Assembly (NCBI GenBank): GCA_964472525.1
Contig: CAYYLL010000019.1
Location: 1-52,178 of the forward strand
Direction: 5' to 3'
DNA length: 52,178 bases
Source: SZUA-37 sp964472525
GTDB taxonomy: Bacteria; Pseudomonadota; Gammaproteobacteria; UBA6429; Thiohalophilaceae
Shown here one piece after another: positions 35,072 to 46,900 of the stretch. Position 1 is the stretch's first letter; each line of letters begins with the position of its first letter. The notes beneath the pieces were generated by a model. The model did not search any database and had not been told where the DNA came from. It worked only from the letters and a program-made list of their open reading frames with translations. The translations under genes and the position numbers were made by a program.

Positions 35072-36022
35072 CTAATGAGTTGTTATTTTTTCTTCAAGCG
35101 CATCGAGTAAGGTTTTGCTGATATTTAAGTTATACAGCTTATCCAGTTCGCGGATGCAGGTTGGGCTAGTCACGTTGATTTCCGTTAGGTAATCACCGAT
35201 CACGTCAATGCCAACAAAATTTAAGCCCATTTTACATAATGTGGGGCCAACTTGCTTGCAAATCCACACATCACGCTCGCTGAGCGGTACGCCAATGCCG
35301 TTGCCACCGGCTGCAAGATTGCCGCGAGTTTCACCTTTAGCGGGAACACGCGCTAGGGCGTAAGGAATCGGTTCGCCATCAATCAGTAAAATACGTTTAT
35401 CCCCTTCACTTATTTCGGGAATAAAACGTTGCGCAATAATGGGGGTTTGGCCGTGCTGAGTCATGGTTTCAAAAATAACCGCAATGTTGGGATCGTTCTG
35501 TTTAATACGAAAGATGGAGGCACCGCCCATGCCATCGAGTGGTTTGACGATAATATCCTTATATTGGTCAAGAAAAGCCCTTAATTGTAGCATATCGCCC
35601 GCAACCAGAGTGGGTGCGCAGCATTGAGGAAATTGCAGAGTAAATAGTTTTTCATTGGCATCGCGTAAGCTTTGAGGCCGATTAACGACTAATGTCCCCT
35701 GTTTTTCTGCCAGTTCAAGCAAATAGGTGGCGTAAATATAGGCCATATTAAAAGGGGGATCGAGGCGCATTATAATGATGTCGATATCAGCGAGAGAACG
35801 GGGTTCAGCTTGGTCGAGTTGATACCAATCTTGTTGATTTAATTGCAGTTTTATCGGTAAACAAGTGGCTGTGGCAGTCTCATTATAAGCGAGAGAGTGT
35901 GGGTTAATGTAATACGTTTGCCAGCCTCGGTTCTGCGCCTCTTCGAGCATGGCTAAGCTGCTGTCTTTGATGGGGTTTAGTTGCTCTGGCGGGTCCATCA
36001 CAACGGCAAATTTAATGGGCAT
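35072..36022 (-). CDS. gshB: Glutathione synthetase GshB
   Basis: A 316-residue ATP-grasp ligase that joins gamma-glutamylcysteine and glycine. It starts KFAVVMDPPEQLNPIKDSS, then RLDPPFNMAYIYATYLLE, VKPLDGMGGASIF, LLIDGEPIPYALARVP and RGNLAAGGNG; the end VGIDVIGDYLTEINVTSPT is typical. Complete length. It diverges from pilG, the same arrangement as in Pseudomonas. apbE follows 61 nt downstream on the same strand. Confidence 0.96.
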   Translation of the reverse strand: MPIKFAVVMDPPEQLNPIKDSSLAMLEEAQNRGWQTYYINPHSLAYNETATATCLPIKLQLNQQDWYQLDQAEPRSLADIDIIIMRLDPPFNMAYIYATYLLELAEKQGTLVVNRPQSLRDANEKLFTLQFPQCCAPTLVAGDMLQLRAFLDQYKDIIVKPLDGMGGASIFRIKQNDPNIAVIFETMTQHGQTPIIAQRFIPEISEGDKRILLIDGEPIPYALARVPAKGETRGNLAAGGNGIGVPLSERDVWICKQVGPTLCKMGLNFVGIDVIGDYLTEINVTSPTCIRELDKLYNLNISKTLLDALEEKITTH

Positions 36023-36518
36023 ATAGGGAAATTAATCTATTTCAATGAATGGCTTGTTGGTTTTAGGTTAACATAAAAGAATAGCTTAAATAGCGTAATT
36101 TAGAGGGGAATGTGGTTATTTTGGTATAGTACGGCAGTATTGGGTAAAAAGACCGTATTAAAGTTATGCTATTAGAGTGCCGATATTCAATAATCAGGCA
36201 GGTCATTCTGATATTATTTTGGATGAAAAATAATCAATTCTGGATGCTTTGGTGATGTCCTGCTAGACTTAGCTTGACTATATTGAAAAAGGAAATATCC
36301 TAAGTAATATAAATACTTATGGATTGTTCTTAAAAAATATGTTAAATATTTGTTTGTAAATACTCCCTATTTAGCAGGGTGTATTTTTTATTGTTTACAT
36401 TTTTCATGATGACGGCTTGGTTACACTTAAATTTAGGGTTATAGGTTAAGTTTAGATATTCTTTGAGTGATATGAAGAATTTAAAATGGAAAAGAATTTT
36501 GGAATTTAGAAAACAGGT
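36023..36518. other. Long divergent gap between gshB and pilG
   Basis: 496 nt without a gene. It must hold the promoters of both units. I see an imperfect palindrome at 36209-36235 (TGATATTATTTT / AAAATAATCA) and a terminator-like hairpin at 36361-36389 inside the presumed pilG leader. No recognisable regulator site was identified. Confidence 0.55.
36361..36389 (+). terminator. Terminator-like hairpin in the pilG leader
   Basis: TAC-T-CCCT / AGGG-T-GTA stem (one T-T mismatch), 7-nt loop, followed by TTTTTT. It points toward pilG and lies about 130 nt before its ATG, so it may attenuate read-through or simply block upstream transcripts. Confidence 0.4.
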
Positions 36519-36914
36519 ATGAGTGAACTTTATCAGGATTTAAAAGTGATGGTTATCGACGACAGTAAAACAATTCGTCGTACAGCAGAAACTTTATTAA
36601 AAAAAGTCGGTTGTGATGTGATTACTGCGACCGATGGTTTCGAGGCATTATCAAAAATTGCAGATAATAATCCAGATATTATTTTTGTTGATATCATGAT
36701 GCCGCGTTTAGATGGTTACCAAACCACCGCATTAATAAAAAATAATAAGGTGTTTCAAAAAACACCCGTGATTATGCTTTCAAGTAAAGACGGTTTATTT
36801 GATCGCGCCCGGGGGCGGATAGTGGGTTCAGAACAGTACCTAACAAAACCTTTTACAAAAGAAGAATTGTTAGGTGCAATAAAACGACATGTCCTAGATG
36901 AGCGAGCCAGTTAA
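36519..36914 (+). CDS. pilG: Twitching motility response regulator PilG
   Basis: A 131-residue single-domain receiver (CheY-like). It shows DDSKTIRRT, the phospho-acceptor in DIIFVDIMMPRLDG and the conserved Lys in YLTKPF. In Pseudomonas PilG drives pilus extension and cAMP signalling. First gene of the pil-chp cluster; pilH follows after 36 nt. Confidence 0.95.
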   Translation: MSELYQDLKVMVIDDSKTIRRTAETLLKKVGCDVITATDGFEALSKIADNNPDIIFVDIMMPRLDGYQTTALIKNNKVFQKTPVIMLSSKDGLFDRARGRIVGSEQYLTKPFTKEELLGAIKRHVLDERAS

Positions 36915-36950
36915 GGTTTGTTTGGCTAATTAATTGATTGAGGTTGTATT

Positions 36951-37319
36951 ATGGCTAATATTTTAATAGTAGATGACTCTCCAACAGAAATTCATGTGTT
37001 ACAGGGGATATTACAAAAACATGGGCACAATGTTGAGTCGGTTATGTCGGCAGAAGACGGAATTGCAAAAGCAAAATCGATGAAGCCTGATTTAATTTTA
37101 ATGGATGTGGTGATGCCAGGAATGAACGGCTTTCAAGCCACGCGCGCCATTAGTAAAGACCCTGAAACACAGCATATTCCCATTATTATAGTATCGACTA
37201 AAGATCAGGAAACCGATCGTGTTTGGGGAATGCGTCAAGGTGCAAAAGATTATATTTCCAAGCCAGTCGATGAAACAGATTTTATGAATAAAATCGCATC
37301 TGCGTTAGGCCAAGGTTAA
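36951..37319 (+). CDS. pilH: Twitching motility response regulator PilH
   Basis: A 122-residue CheY-like receiver. VDDSPTEIHVL, acceptor in DLILMDVVMPGMNG and Lys in YISKPVD are all intact. PilH acts with PilG downstream of ChpA, with an opposing or phosphate-sink role in known systems. It is preceded by a GAGG-type site and followed by pilI after 11 nt. Confidence 0.95.
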   Translation: MANILIVDDSPTEIHVLQGILQKHGHNVESVMSAEDGIAKAKSMKPDLILMDVVMPGMNGFQATRAISKDPETQHIPIIIVSTKDQETDRVWGMRQGAKDYISKPVDETDFMNKIASALGQG

Positions 37320-37330
37320 ATTAAATAGTA

Positions 37331-37882
37331 ATGAATAGCATAGCCCCCTTATCCTCTTTTGCATTATTAAAGCAAATTCAAACGCGTTCTCAGCAACGTG
37401 CGATTGGCTTGCCGCAAAAGGCCGAAGTACGACGTACATGGTCGGGTGTTGGGTTTCGGGTTGGAAGTATACGGCTGCTTGTTACTATGGCCGATATTGC
37501 AGAAATTTTGAAATATCCGAATATTACCAAGGTGCCCAGCACCTTGCGCTGGGTTAAAGGGTTGGCGAATATTCGTGGTAACTTACTGCCTATTATGGAT
37601 TTAAATGGCTTTATAAATAATGAAATTTCGAAACTAAGAAAATCATCGCGTGTTCTGGTATTACAGCATGGCGAATTAAGCTCAGGGTTATTAGTTGATG
37701 AAGTATATGGTATGCGGCATTTTTTCACAGAAGAACATAGTCAGAATTTACCGGATACATCGGGTAAATTGAAAAAGTATTTAAAAGGTTCATTTTTACA
37801 AAACGAAGTCGAATGGGGTGTTTTTAGTGTGGCCAAACTCGCTCAAAGTAGCGAGTTTTTAAACATTGCAGCACGTGTTTAA
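37331..37882 (+). CDS. pilI: PilI, CheW-like adaptor
   Basis: A 183-residue CheW-domain protein that links receptor PilJ to kinase ChpA. CheW landmarks are WVKGLANIRGNLLPIMDLNGF and GLLVDEVYGMRHF. It is encoded between pilH and pilJ, as in the standard cluster. The ribosome site is weak, so translation may be coupled to pilH. Confidence 0.93.
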   Translation: MNSIAPLSSFALLKQIQTRSQQRAIGLPQKAEVRRTWSGVGFRVGSIRLLVTMADIAEILKYPNITKVPSTLRWVKGLANIRGNLLPIMDLNGFINNEISKLRKSSRVLVLQHGELSSGLLVDEVYGMRHFFTEEHSQNLPDTSGKLKKYLKGSFLQNEVEWGVFSVAKLAQSSEFLNIAARV

Positions 37883-37934
37883 ATTTTAGAATAATTATTA
37901 ATAATGTGAAAGTAAACGTACTCAGGAGTTTAAG

Positions 37935-39968
37935 ATGAATACAGAAAGCAAAAATAGTATGGCAGGTATATCGACTGCTCGAATAATGCTTGTATTATTT
38001 GCATTTCTGATTGCTTCGGTAATTGCTTTAGGTGTGACCTATATTTTTGTAGCAAAAGAAGCCAGTCTGGATAAAACCTACATCAGTAAAATTGGTGATC
38101 AACGCGTGATATCCCAAGAAATTGCAACACTGACATCACAGGCCGCACGTGGTGATTTAACGGCGTTCCCTTTACTTAAAAAAGCGCGAGATGAATTTCA
38201 GGCTATTCTGGAATATCAGCAAGGCATTACACCACTCAGTGCAAGTGGCGCGATGTCACCGTTAACCGAGCTAGGTACCTTATGGCAAAGCTATCGGCAA
38301 AATGTTGATATTATTCTGGACCGTCGTGAAGTGGTCGATTCTATCCGTTCATACATTCAAAGTATCGATGAACAAATACCTTCATTATTAGCTCTAACCG
38401 ATGAAGTTGTGGACACCATGACAAAGCAAAAAGCACCTCCATATCAGGTGTATATTGCAACACGTCAATTAATGTTAACCCAACGTATTTCAAGTAACGT
38501 GGGTAAAGTACTCGAAGGTGGTGAAGAAGCAGTAACCGCAGCAGACCGGTTCGGTCGTGATGCGGCATTGTTTGGTCGAGTCGTACAAGACATGTTACGA
38601 GGTAATCCAAACTTACGTATCCAAAAAATTATCGAACGAACTGCACGTAAAAAACTACAAAGAGTGGCCAAACAGTTTTATAAAATTCGTAATCAGGTGG
38701 GCGCAATTCTAGAACGATCACCTGAAATGTTTCAGGTGTCAGCTTCGGCGCAGGAAGTACTTGAATCAAGTCAGCCAATACAAAATAAGATTAAGCAAGT
38801 TGCTAAAAGTTATCAGAATACGATTAGCACACGTTGGACTATTGTTGCAGCTTCGATATTTGGGATCTTGTCATTAGTGTTTGCGGTTCTAGTTGGTTTT
38901 GTTTACTGGCGTGATTCAAAAATGAGTTTGAATGTTTCAGAAAGTCAGCGTGCGTTAGAAGAAGAAACCAACACTGCTAACCAAGAAGCGATTTTACGAT
39001 TACTCGATGAAATGGGTGACCTCGCGGATGGCGATTTAACCGTAATGGCAACCGTAACCGAAGATATCACAGGTGCAATCGCAGACTCCATTAACTACGC
39101 AATTGATGCACTGCGTTCATTGGTCTCGGCGATTAATGAAACAACATTGCAGGTATCTTCTGCGGCACAACAAACGCAGGCAACGGCGATGCATCTTGCC
39201 GAAGCGAGTGACCATCAGGCGCAGCAAATTACAGGTGCAAGTACCGCGATTAATGAAATGGCAGTTTCTATTGAAGGCGTATCAACACATGCGAGTGAAC
39301 TGGCAGACGAAGCGCGTAAATCTGTAACGATGGCCAATACCGGATCTGATGCGGTACAAAAAACCATTAATGGTATGGACAGTATTCGTGAAACGATTCA
39401 GGAAACTTCAAAACGGATTAAACGACTCGGTGAAAGCTCGCAGGAAATTGGAGATATCGTTGAGCTGATTAACGACATTGCAGAACAAACGAATATTCTG
39501 GCATTGAACGCAGCGATTCAGGCGGCAATGGCGGGTGATGCAGGTCGTGGTTTCGCGGTTGTTGCGGATGAGGTTCAACGACTTGCAGAACGTTCAGCGG
39601 ATGCAACAAAACAAATCGAAGCGCTAGTAAAAGGTATTCAGTCAGATACCAAAGAAGCGGTGGCTTCCATGGAACAAAGTACCGCCGGTGTGGTATCGGG
39701 TGCGCAGTTAGCGCAGGATGCGGGTCAGGCACTTGAACAAATTGAAACGGTATCGGAACATCTAGCGGACTTGATTCGAAATATTTCTGAATCGGCATCG
39801 CAACAGGCGAATGCGGCATCTAATATTTCTGACACGATGAATGTTATTCAAGAAATTACAACACAAACATCGGCCGGTACAAATGAAACCGCCGCATCCA
39901 TTGGTAACCTAGCTGAGTTGGCGAATGAACTGCGCCGTTCGGTTGCCGGTTTCAAACTACCGGAATAA
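37935..39968 (+). CDS. pilJ: PilJ, methyl-accepting receptor for type IV pili
   Basis: A 677-residue receptor. An N-terminal TM (about 13-35) is followed by a periplasmic PilJ-type helical sensor with two repeated modules (QRVISQEIATLTSQA; QLMLTQRISSNVGKVL), TM2 (about 295-320), HAMP (about 335-395) and the signalling hairpin with tip NILALNAAIQAAMAGDAGRG. The Q-A-A-M variation in the tip is normal for PilJ. The strong site AGGAG precedes the ATG. It senses pilus-surface engagement in Pseudomonas. Confidence 0.95.
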   Translation: MNTESKNSMAGISTARIMLVLFAFLIASVIALGVTYIFVAKEASLDKTYISKIGDQRVISQEIATLTSQAARGDLTAFPLLKKARDEFQAILEYQQGITPLSASGAMSPLTELGTLWQSYRQNVDIILDRREVVDSIRSYIQSIDEQIPSLLALTDEVVDTMTKQKAPPYQVYIATRQLMLTQRISSNVGKVLEGGEEAVTAADRFGRDAALFGRVVQDMLRGNPNLRIQKIIERTARKKLQRVAKQFYKIRNQVGAILERSPEMFQVSASAQEVLESSQPIQNKIKQVAKSYQNTISTRWTIVAASIFGILSLVFAVLVGFVYWRDSKMSLNVSESQRALEEETNTANQEAILRLLDEMGDLADGDLTVMATVTEDITGAIADSINYAIDALRSLVSAINETTLQVSSAAQQTQATAMHLAEASDHQAQQITGASTAINEMAVSIEGVSTHASELADEARKSVTMANTGSDAVQKTINGMDSIRETIQETSKRIKRLGESSQEIGDIVELINDIAEQTNILALNAAIQAAMAGDAGRGFAVVADEVQRLAERSADATKQIEALVKGIQSDTKEAVASMEQSTAGVVSGAQLAQDAGQALEQIETVSEHLADLIRNISESASQQANAASNISDTMNVIQEITTQTSAGTNETAASIGNLAELANELRRSVAGFKLPE

Positions 39969-40030
39969 CTTTGATTATTGATGGTGGTTAATACAGCTTA
40001 AAACATATCATCTGGACATTGTAAAGATTG

Positions 40031-40975
40031 ATGGCATTAACGAAATCAGAGCAGCTAGCACAACAAGCCGATGATTTGCATCGTGTTGACTTGTGTGCAG
40101 GAAAAAATGTTACTCAGGCTGAATGGCATTATCAATCACTGCCCGACATGGATGACGTTTTATTTAACAACTGGGTTGAATTAGTTACGTTACGTACAGG
40201 TATGCGTATACCTGAAAATAGAAAGTCATTCCTGTTGTCAAAACTTTCAATTCGTATGCGGGAAATAAAAGTTACCGATTACCAAACTTATTTTGAACTT
40301 GTTAGTGATGAACGACAGGGGCTGATTGAATGGGAAATACTGGTTGACCGGTTGACGGTACATGAAACACGTTTTTGGCGAGATGACAGTATCTTTCAGC
40401 TAATACAAAAAGAATATATTGAAAAAAACAATCTACTTGACAACAAACAACTCAACCTTCAAGTGTGGAGTGTAGGTTGCGCAACCGGTGAAGAACCGTA
40501 TTCACTGGCGTTGTGGTTTGAACATTTTTGTACGATGAATAATATTAAAAATCGGCAAGGGGTACATGCAACCGATATTAGTCTAGCGGCACTGGCAACG
40601 GCACGCGAAGGACACTATCCGGTAAATCGATTAACAAATTTACCTGATGCATATTTGAATTATTATTTTTCAAAAATAGAAAAAGATAAATATCGAGTTA
40701 AAGATAATATAAAAGAAAGAGTGTGTTTTACAAAATTAAATTTATTAAAGATGAATACATTTCCATTTTCAGATTTTGATATTATTGTTTGTCAGAATGT
40801 GATGATTTATTTTGATCAAGCATTAAGAATTAAAATTTTAAATGAATTTGCCAGATACTTAAAAGTAGGTGGAATATTGATTTTGGGTGCAGGTGAAGTA
40901 TTAGGTTGGAACCATCCCAAGATGGAAAATGTTACTTTTCAATCAACGCTTGCTTTCAGACGCAGCCGTGAATAA
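40031..40975 (+). CDS. pilK: PilK, CheR-type receptor methyltransferase
   Basis: A 314-residue SAM-dependent methyltransferase. The N-terminal CheR helical domain (about 35-110) includes LTVHETRFWRDD; the SAM site WSVGCATGEEPYSLA and the late motif CQNVMIYFD follow. It methylates PilJ glutamates. The ATG at 40031 is preferred over a TTG one codon upstream. Confidence 0.93.
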   Translation: MALTKSEQLAQQADDLHRVDLCAGKNVTQAEWHYQSLPDMDDVLFNNWVELVTLRTGMRIPENRKSFLLSKLSIRMREIKVTDYQTYFELVSDERQGLIEWEILVDRLTVHETRFWRDDSIFQLIQKEYIEKNNLLDNKQLNLQVWSVGCATGEEPYSLALWFEHFCTMNNIKNRQGVHATDISLAALATAREGHYPVNRLTNLPDAYLNYYFSKIEKDKYRVKDNIKERVCFTKLNLLKMNTFPFSDFDIIVCQNVMIYFDQALRIKILNEFARYLKVGGILILGAGEVLGWNHPKMENVTFQSTLAFRRSRE

Positions 40976-40995
40976 AACGATTAATTGAGTGCAGT

Positions 40996-43900
40996 ATGAC
41001 TGTTAATAATGAATTAGATATTAATACGCTAAATTGGGTTAAATCAGAAATTGATGAAACCATGGAACAGGCACGCACCTCACTTGAGTCTTATATCGAA
41101 GATCAACAAGATAAGTCAAAAATTTTATTTTGTATTAACTATTTGCATCAAGTGTATGGCACGTTGCAAATGGTTGAGTTATACGGCGCATCTTTACTCG
41201 CAGAAGAACTGGAATTGCTGGCTAGAGCTATCCACAGTGATAAAGTTAAAAATAAAGATGAAGCGTTTGAAGTTTTAATTCGCGGCAGTATTCAACTACC
41301 CGACTATCTTGAAAAATTACAAGCCGGACAGAACGATGCTCCTATTGTTTTGTTACCGTTATTCAATGATATGCGTGCCGCGCGTAACGAAGCGTTATTA
41401 TCCGAAACCGCATTATTTAATCCAGACCTAAGTATTAATCCACCTGACTCTCAAGCTAAACTGCATCTAGAAGGTGAGCAAACACAACACATTGCAGAAC
41501 TCGCAAAAGCAAAACGTCATCAATTTCATCTAGGGCTATTAGGTTGGTTTAATAAAAAGAATGAAGCAAAGAGTCTGGGACTTATTTCGAATGTGCTTGA
41601 AGACTTGCGTAATGTTTCGGAAGAACAAAATACCAGTCGTATGCTTTGGGTTGCTGATGGTTTAATTGATAGTTTAAAACACAACGGTGTCGAGGCCAGT
41701 GTTGCCGTTAAATCTTTAATTGGTAAAGTCGATCGTACTATTAAACAAATTATTGATGGTGGTGAAGTTACTCTGGCGATGGAGCCACCAACTGATTTAG
41801 TGAAAAATTTACTTTATTATGTTGCGGGTTCCACGGCAACAGCAGATAAAACAAAAAAGATAAAGGATTTATTTAACTTAGCGGATGTGATGCCGGATAC
41901 TAAAACGCTTGAAAAGGCTCGTGCAGATTTGAATGCGCCTAATGTTGCATTAATGGATACGGTGTCTGGTGTTTTAAAAGAAGATTTGCAACAGGTTAAA
42001 GACACGCTTGATATTTTCATGCGTAGTGATGATAAAAATCCTGAAGTTCTTAAACCGGTTAGTGAAAAGCTAACTAGCATGGCTGATACATTAGGTATGT
42101 TAAGCCTTGGTCCGCAACGTAAAGACTTACTTAAGCAGGTTGAAATGATTGATAGCATCATTGATGGCAGCCATGTCGTTAGTGAAAATGAATTAATGGA
42201 AATAGCAGCAGCCATCATTGGTATTGAACATACACTTAATTCAATGGGTGAGATTACGCAAGAGGTTGGTGCGACGGCCTCGGGTGATAGTAGTGTAACC
42301 ATTAAACAACCTAAAACGGCTGAGCAGCAAGAACTACTGGAATCCGTTGTTGCAGAAGCTAAAATTGATATTGCCGCAGTAAAAGAATCGGTGAGTGACT
42401 TTAGTCGCCAACTTAATCACCCTGAAGTATTGAATTCGGTTCCTGCATTATTGGATAAGGTACGAGGCAGTTTAAATATTTTACAATTAGATCGTGCCGC
42501 TGATTTATTGTTAGGTTGCAAACGCTATGTCGAAAATAAACTGATCCCATCAAAAACAATTCCAGAGTCAGAAACACTAGACTATCTTGCCGATGCAATC
42601 AGTAGCATTGAATATTATATGGAATCATTGGTCGATAGTTGGGGTGAACCCACCGCAATATTAAATGTAGCTGCTACTAGTCTGGAACAGCTTGGTAAAA
42701 CATTCGACAACGATAAGCCGACTGTTAGGGACCCAAACGCCAGTCAGGATCTTATTAACATTGATGCAGATACCCTTGTTGAAACAACGGATGACACGGT
42801 GATTAATCTAGCGGCACCATCAGAAGCTGAAATTGTAGCAATGAATCAGGGAGTCGATGCAACAATAACAGATTTTGGGCAACCTGATCTTGATGAAGCA
42901 GAAACAATTACAGATTTAACTCAACCAGACATTGAAGCCTCAACAGAAGATTTAGAGTTGGATTTAGGTTTTATCTCTGAAACGGATAAGAATGCTCCAA
43001 GTTTAGAACTTGATAATACCGGGCAAATATCACCACTGGATATGGATGGGACTTTAGAACTTGATCTTGGTGGTTCACTTGAATCAACAACTAGTCAGGA
43101 AATAGAGCGACTGGATGAAGCATTAGGTTTATGGTTTACCGATCCGTTAAGCAACGATGTGTCCGGTTTAGTTATTGAAGTAATTAAAAATATTGAAGAG
43201 AGCCTTGACGATGAAGCTGATGCAACAATATTAAAAATTACCAGTGACATGAAACAAACAATCGAACGGATTGCGGCTAATGAAGAAGTCTTTAGTGAAG
43301 GCATTGAAAAGAACTTATTATGGGCGCGTGATGAATTATTAAAACATGTAACGGGAGTATCGATTGCCCACCCGGAAGAAATGAATGACATTCCTGATTC
43401 TTCAGTGCAGGAAGAAGCTCATCCTATAGAAACAGCCACGACACCTTCAACACCTGAAAATGTTCCAACTAAACAGGAAGAAACAACATTATCTGCACCT
43501 ATTGAGATAGATGAAGAAATTTTTGAAATATTTCTGGAAGAAGCAGAAGAAGAATATGAAAATATTTCAAAATTACTCCCCCTGTGGAAAACCAATCTGG
43601 ATGATATGAAATCGCTTAAAGACATGCGGCGTTCCTACCATACTTTAAAAGGCAGTGGCCGATTGGTGGGAGCCAATGACTTAGGTGAGTTTGCATGGGC
43701 ATTTGAAAGTATGTTGAATCGGGTGATTGATAAAACAATTCAACCAACAGCAGAATTATTGGACTTAATGGAACGAGGCCTTGCTGCCTTACCAGTTTTA
43801 TATGATTTATTAAAATCAGCAAAACGTCCAGATCAAAATATTTTCTCATTAATGGAACACGCAGATTCTTTAAGCCGAGGTGAATCTTTTACACCACTGA

Positions 43901-46900
43901 CCGAAACCATTTCATCTGCAAGTATTGTTCAGCCGGATTTATCGGTTTTAGACTCACCATCAATGGACTCGATTGAGGTAACCGTTGACGAGTCTTTGTC
44001 TAGAATACCTCGCCCTGAAATTGATTCTGTACTACTGGAAATTTACCGTAAAGAAGTTGCGGCACACTTACTGGCATTACGGCAATATATAGCAGATTGG
44101 CATGAAAATAATATTCATGAAGTGACCGAACCATTATTTAGAGCCTTGCATACTTTAACTGGGAGTGCGAGAACCACTGGGGTACAGGTTGTCTCTGACT
44201 TATGTTTGCAGTTAGAACACTATATTAAAATTTTACAGTCTGAAGGGTTACTGGTATCGAATGATGGCATTGAACTGTTTGAAGAAGCTGCAAATCGTAT
44301 GGATGCGATATGTGTACAGCTAGGTGAACCGGGAGATAAATTATATATAACGAGTGACCTTGTTCAACGTATCAATTTATTAATAAGTAACTTACAGGCA
44401 TCTATTGCAACACAACATTCGGTTGAAAATATTGATGCAGTCGAGTTAGATTTGAATTTAGACGAATCAGAGACGGAACCCAGTTTAAATAATACCCCAT
44501 CCTCCATTGAGTTAGAAGTAGACGATGGTTATGATGAGGAATTATTAGAAATTTTCATCGAAGAAGGTACAGAAATTCTGGATGAAAGTGAAAATACCTT
44601 ACATGCCTGGATAAAAGATCCTGAAAACAAAGAATATATAGAAGCCTTACAACGCCAATTGCATACCCTTAAAGGTGGTGCAAGAATGTCGGGTGTGGCC
44701 GTTATTGGTGATGTTAGCCACCAGTTAGAATCATTGATTACCGATATTGTTACCTATGACACTGCAATGTCAGATGATATCTTTAGCGTGATACAACATG
44801 CGCAAGATAGCCTTGTGAATATGCTTGAACAACTTAAAACACGTCAACCACTTTCTTCTGGTCAACCTATTATTGATGAAATTGGTATGCAGCGGGCAAA
44901 GAACCGAGCGGGTGATGAGGGCGAGATTTTGCAACCGATCGATAATATTGCAGTGGTCGATATTGATTTAACAACTGATGCAGTTGAAAATAATCTAAGT
45001 GTTGACATAGAACCAAATGATGATACGGGTGCAACGAATGGTTTGAATGACCTTTCTATTGAATTAACCGAAGAATTAACTTCGCTCGCCGATGAACTCG
45101 ATGACATTTCGATTGTTGATATCGATGTTACAGAAGACACCGAAGATACAAAAAATACAAGCTTGCCAGTAAATGAAACGGCTACCGATACACCGTTATC
45201 CGAGTCGGTAACCAATATTGAACCCGTAACAGAAAATAGTTTATCGACACTTGATGACACCGAGGCTGCCCCACAAAAAACAGCGCCTACCGAACAAGTA
45301 CGAGTTCGAGCCGATACATTAAATAATCTGGTTAACTTTGCTGGTGAAGTCAGTATTTATCGTTCACGTTTAGAGCAACAAGTTAATTCATTTCGTTTTA
45401 ATTTACAGGAACTTGATGAAACCGTTGACAGATTCCGGGGGCAGTTACGCAAGTTCGAAATTGAAACCGAAGCACAAATTCAAACACGTAAAGAAGAAAC
45501 GTTATCTTCTGCACATGAAGATTTTGACCCATTAGAGTTTGATCGTTTTACTCAAATGCAACAAATCTCACGTTCTATGCTAGAAAGCATGAACGATATT
45601 GATAGTTTACGTAGCATATTGGCAGGGCTTAACCGTGAATCAGAAACATTGCTGGTACAACAATCGCGTGTAAATACGGAATTGCAAGAAGGGCTCATGA
45701 GTACGCGCCTAGTACCGTTTGCAAAACAGGTGAATCGTTTAAAACGTATTGTTCGCCAAACCTGTACAGAGTTAGGTAAACAAGCCGAAATTAATTTTAG
45801 TGGCACCGATCTTGAAATGGATCGTACTATTGTTGAACGAATGATGCCACCGATTGAACATATGTTAAGAAATGCGATTGCACATGGTATTGAAATGTCG
45901 GCACAACGTAAGGCAGCGGATAAACCTGAGCAAGGCAGTATCCATTTTGATATGAGTCGTGAAGGCGGCGATGCCGTTATCCATATCACCGACGATGGAG
46001 CCGGGATTGACTTTGATGCAATCCGTAATAAAGCGATAGAAACAGGTGTTATTAAAGAAGGCACCAAGGTGTCGGAAAAATTCTTACTGGATTTAATTCT
46101 GGAATCAGGTTTTAGTACCGCAGAAGAAGTGACACAAATTGCAGGCCGTGGTGTTGGTCTGGATGTTGTGAACAATGAAATTAAACAGTTAGGCGGTGTG
46201 CTTAATATTGATACTTCGCATGGTGAAGGTACCCGTTTTACCATCAGTATGCCGTTATCCTTAGCGGTAAGTCGAGCATTAATGGTTTATGTTGGTGACA
46301 GCATGTATGCCGTGCCATTATTAAGTGTTGAAGGTGTTGAACGGATTGCACATGAAACACTGCTTGAATTGCAATCCGATAAACATTCAACTTACAAATG
46401 GCTAGATGAAGACTTTCATTACATTCATTTAGGTCAGTTAATGGATGGTGTCGCACCAAGTTTACCCGGCGAAGGAAACAAAGCGGCCTTACTAATGGTT
46501 CGCAGTGGTAATTACCGTGCTGCCCTGCACATTGAAGGTTTAGTCGGCAGTCGTGAAATTGTTATCAAACCGGTTGGGCCACAACTGAGTACTTTGCGAG
46601 GTATATCAGGTGCAACCATTATGGGTGATGGCAGTGTTGTTCTTATTCTTGACCTGGGTGTGTTGATTCGTATTGCTTTAACAACTGATGACAGCAATTA
46701 CCTGGAATCAGAAGCACAAGAAGTGTTGGATGTTATTGAACCGGTTGTTGAAGAAGAAAAACTGCAAACAGTGATGGTTGTTGATGACTCCATTACCGTG
46801 CGTAAAGTCACCTCACGTTTTCTTGAACGTAATGAATTAGACGTAATACAAGCAAAAGATGGTGTCGATGCTTTAACCCAACTCCTCGATGTGATCCCCG

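Noticed and set aside
34472..35110. A 212-codon plus-strand frame opposite apbE
   Set aside because: Antisense to clear ApbE motifs; no domain and no good ribosome site.
45552..46244. A 230-codon minus-strand frame opposite chpA
   Set aside because: It lies fully over the conserved kinase core of ChpA, and its translation is Ser/Ile/Pro-rich with no domain.
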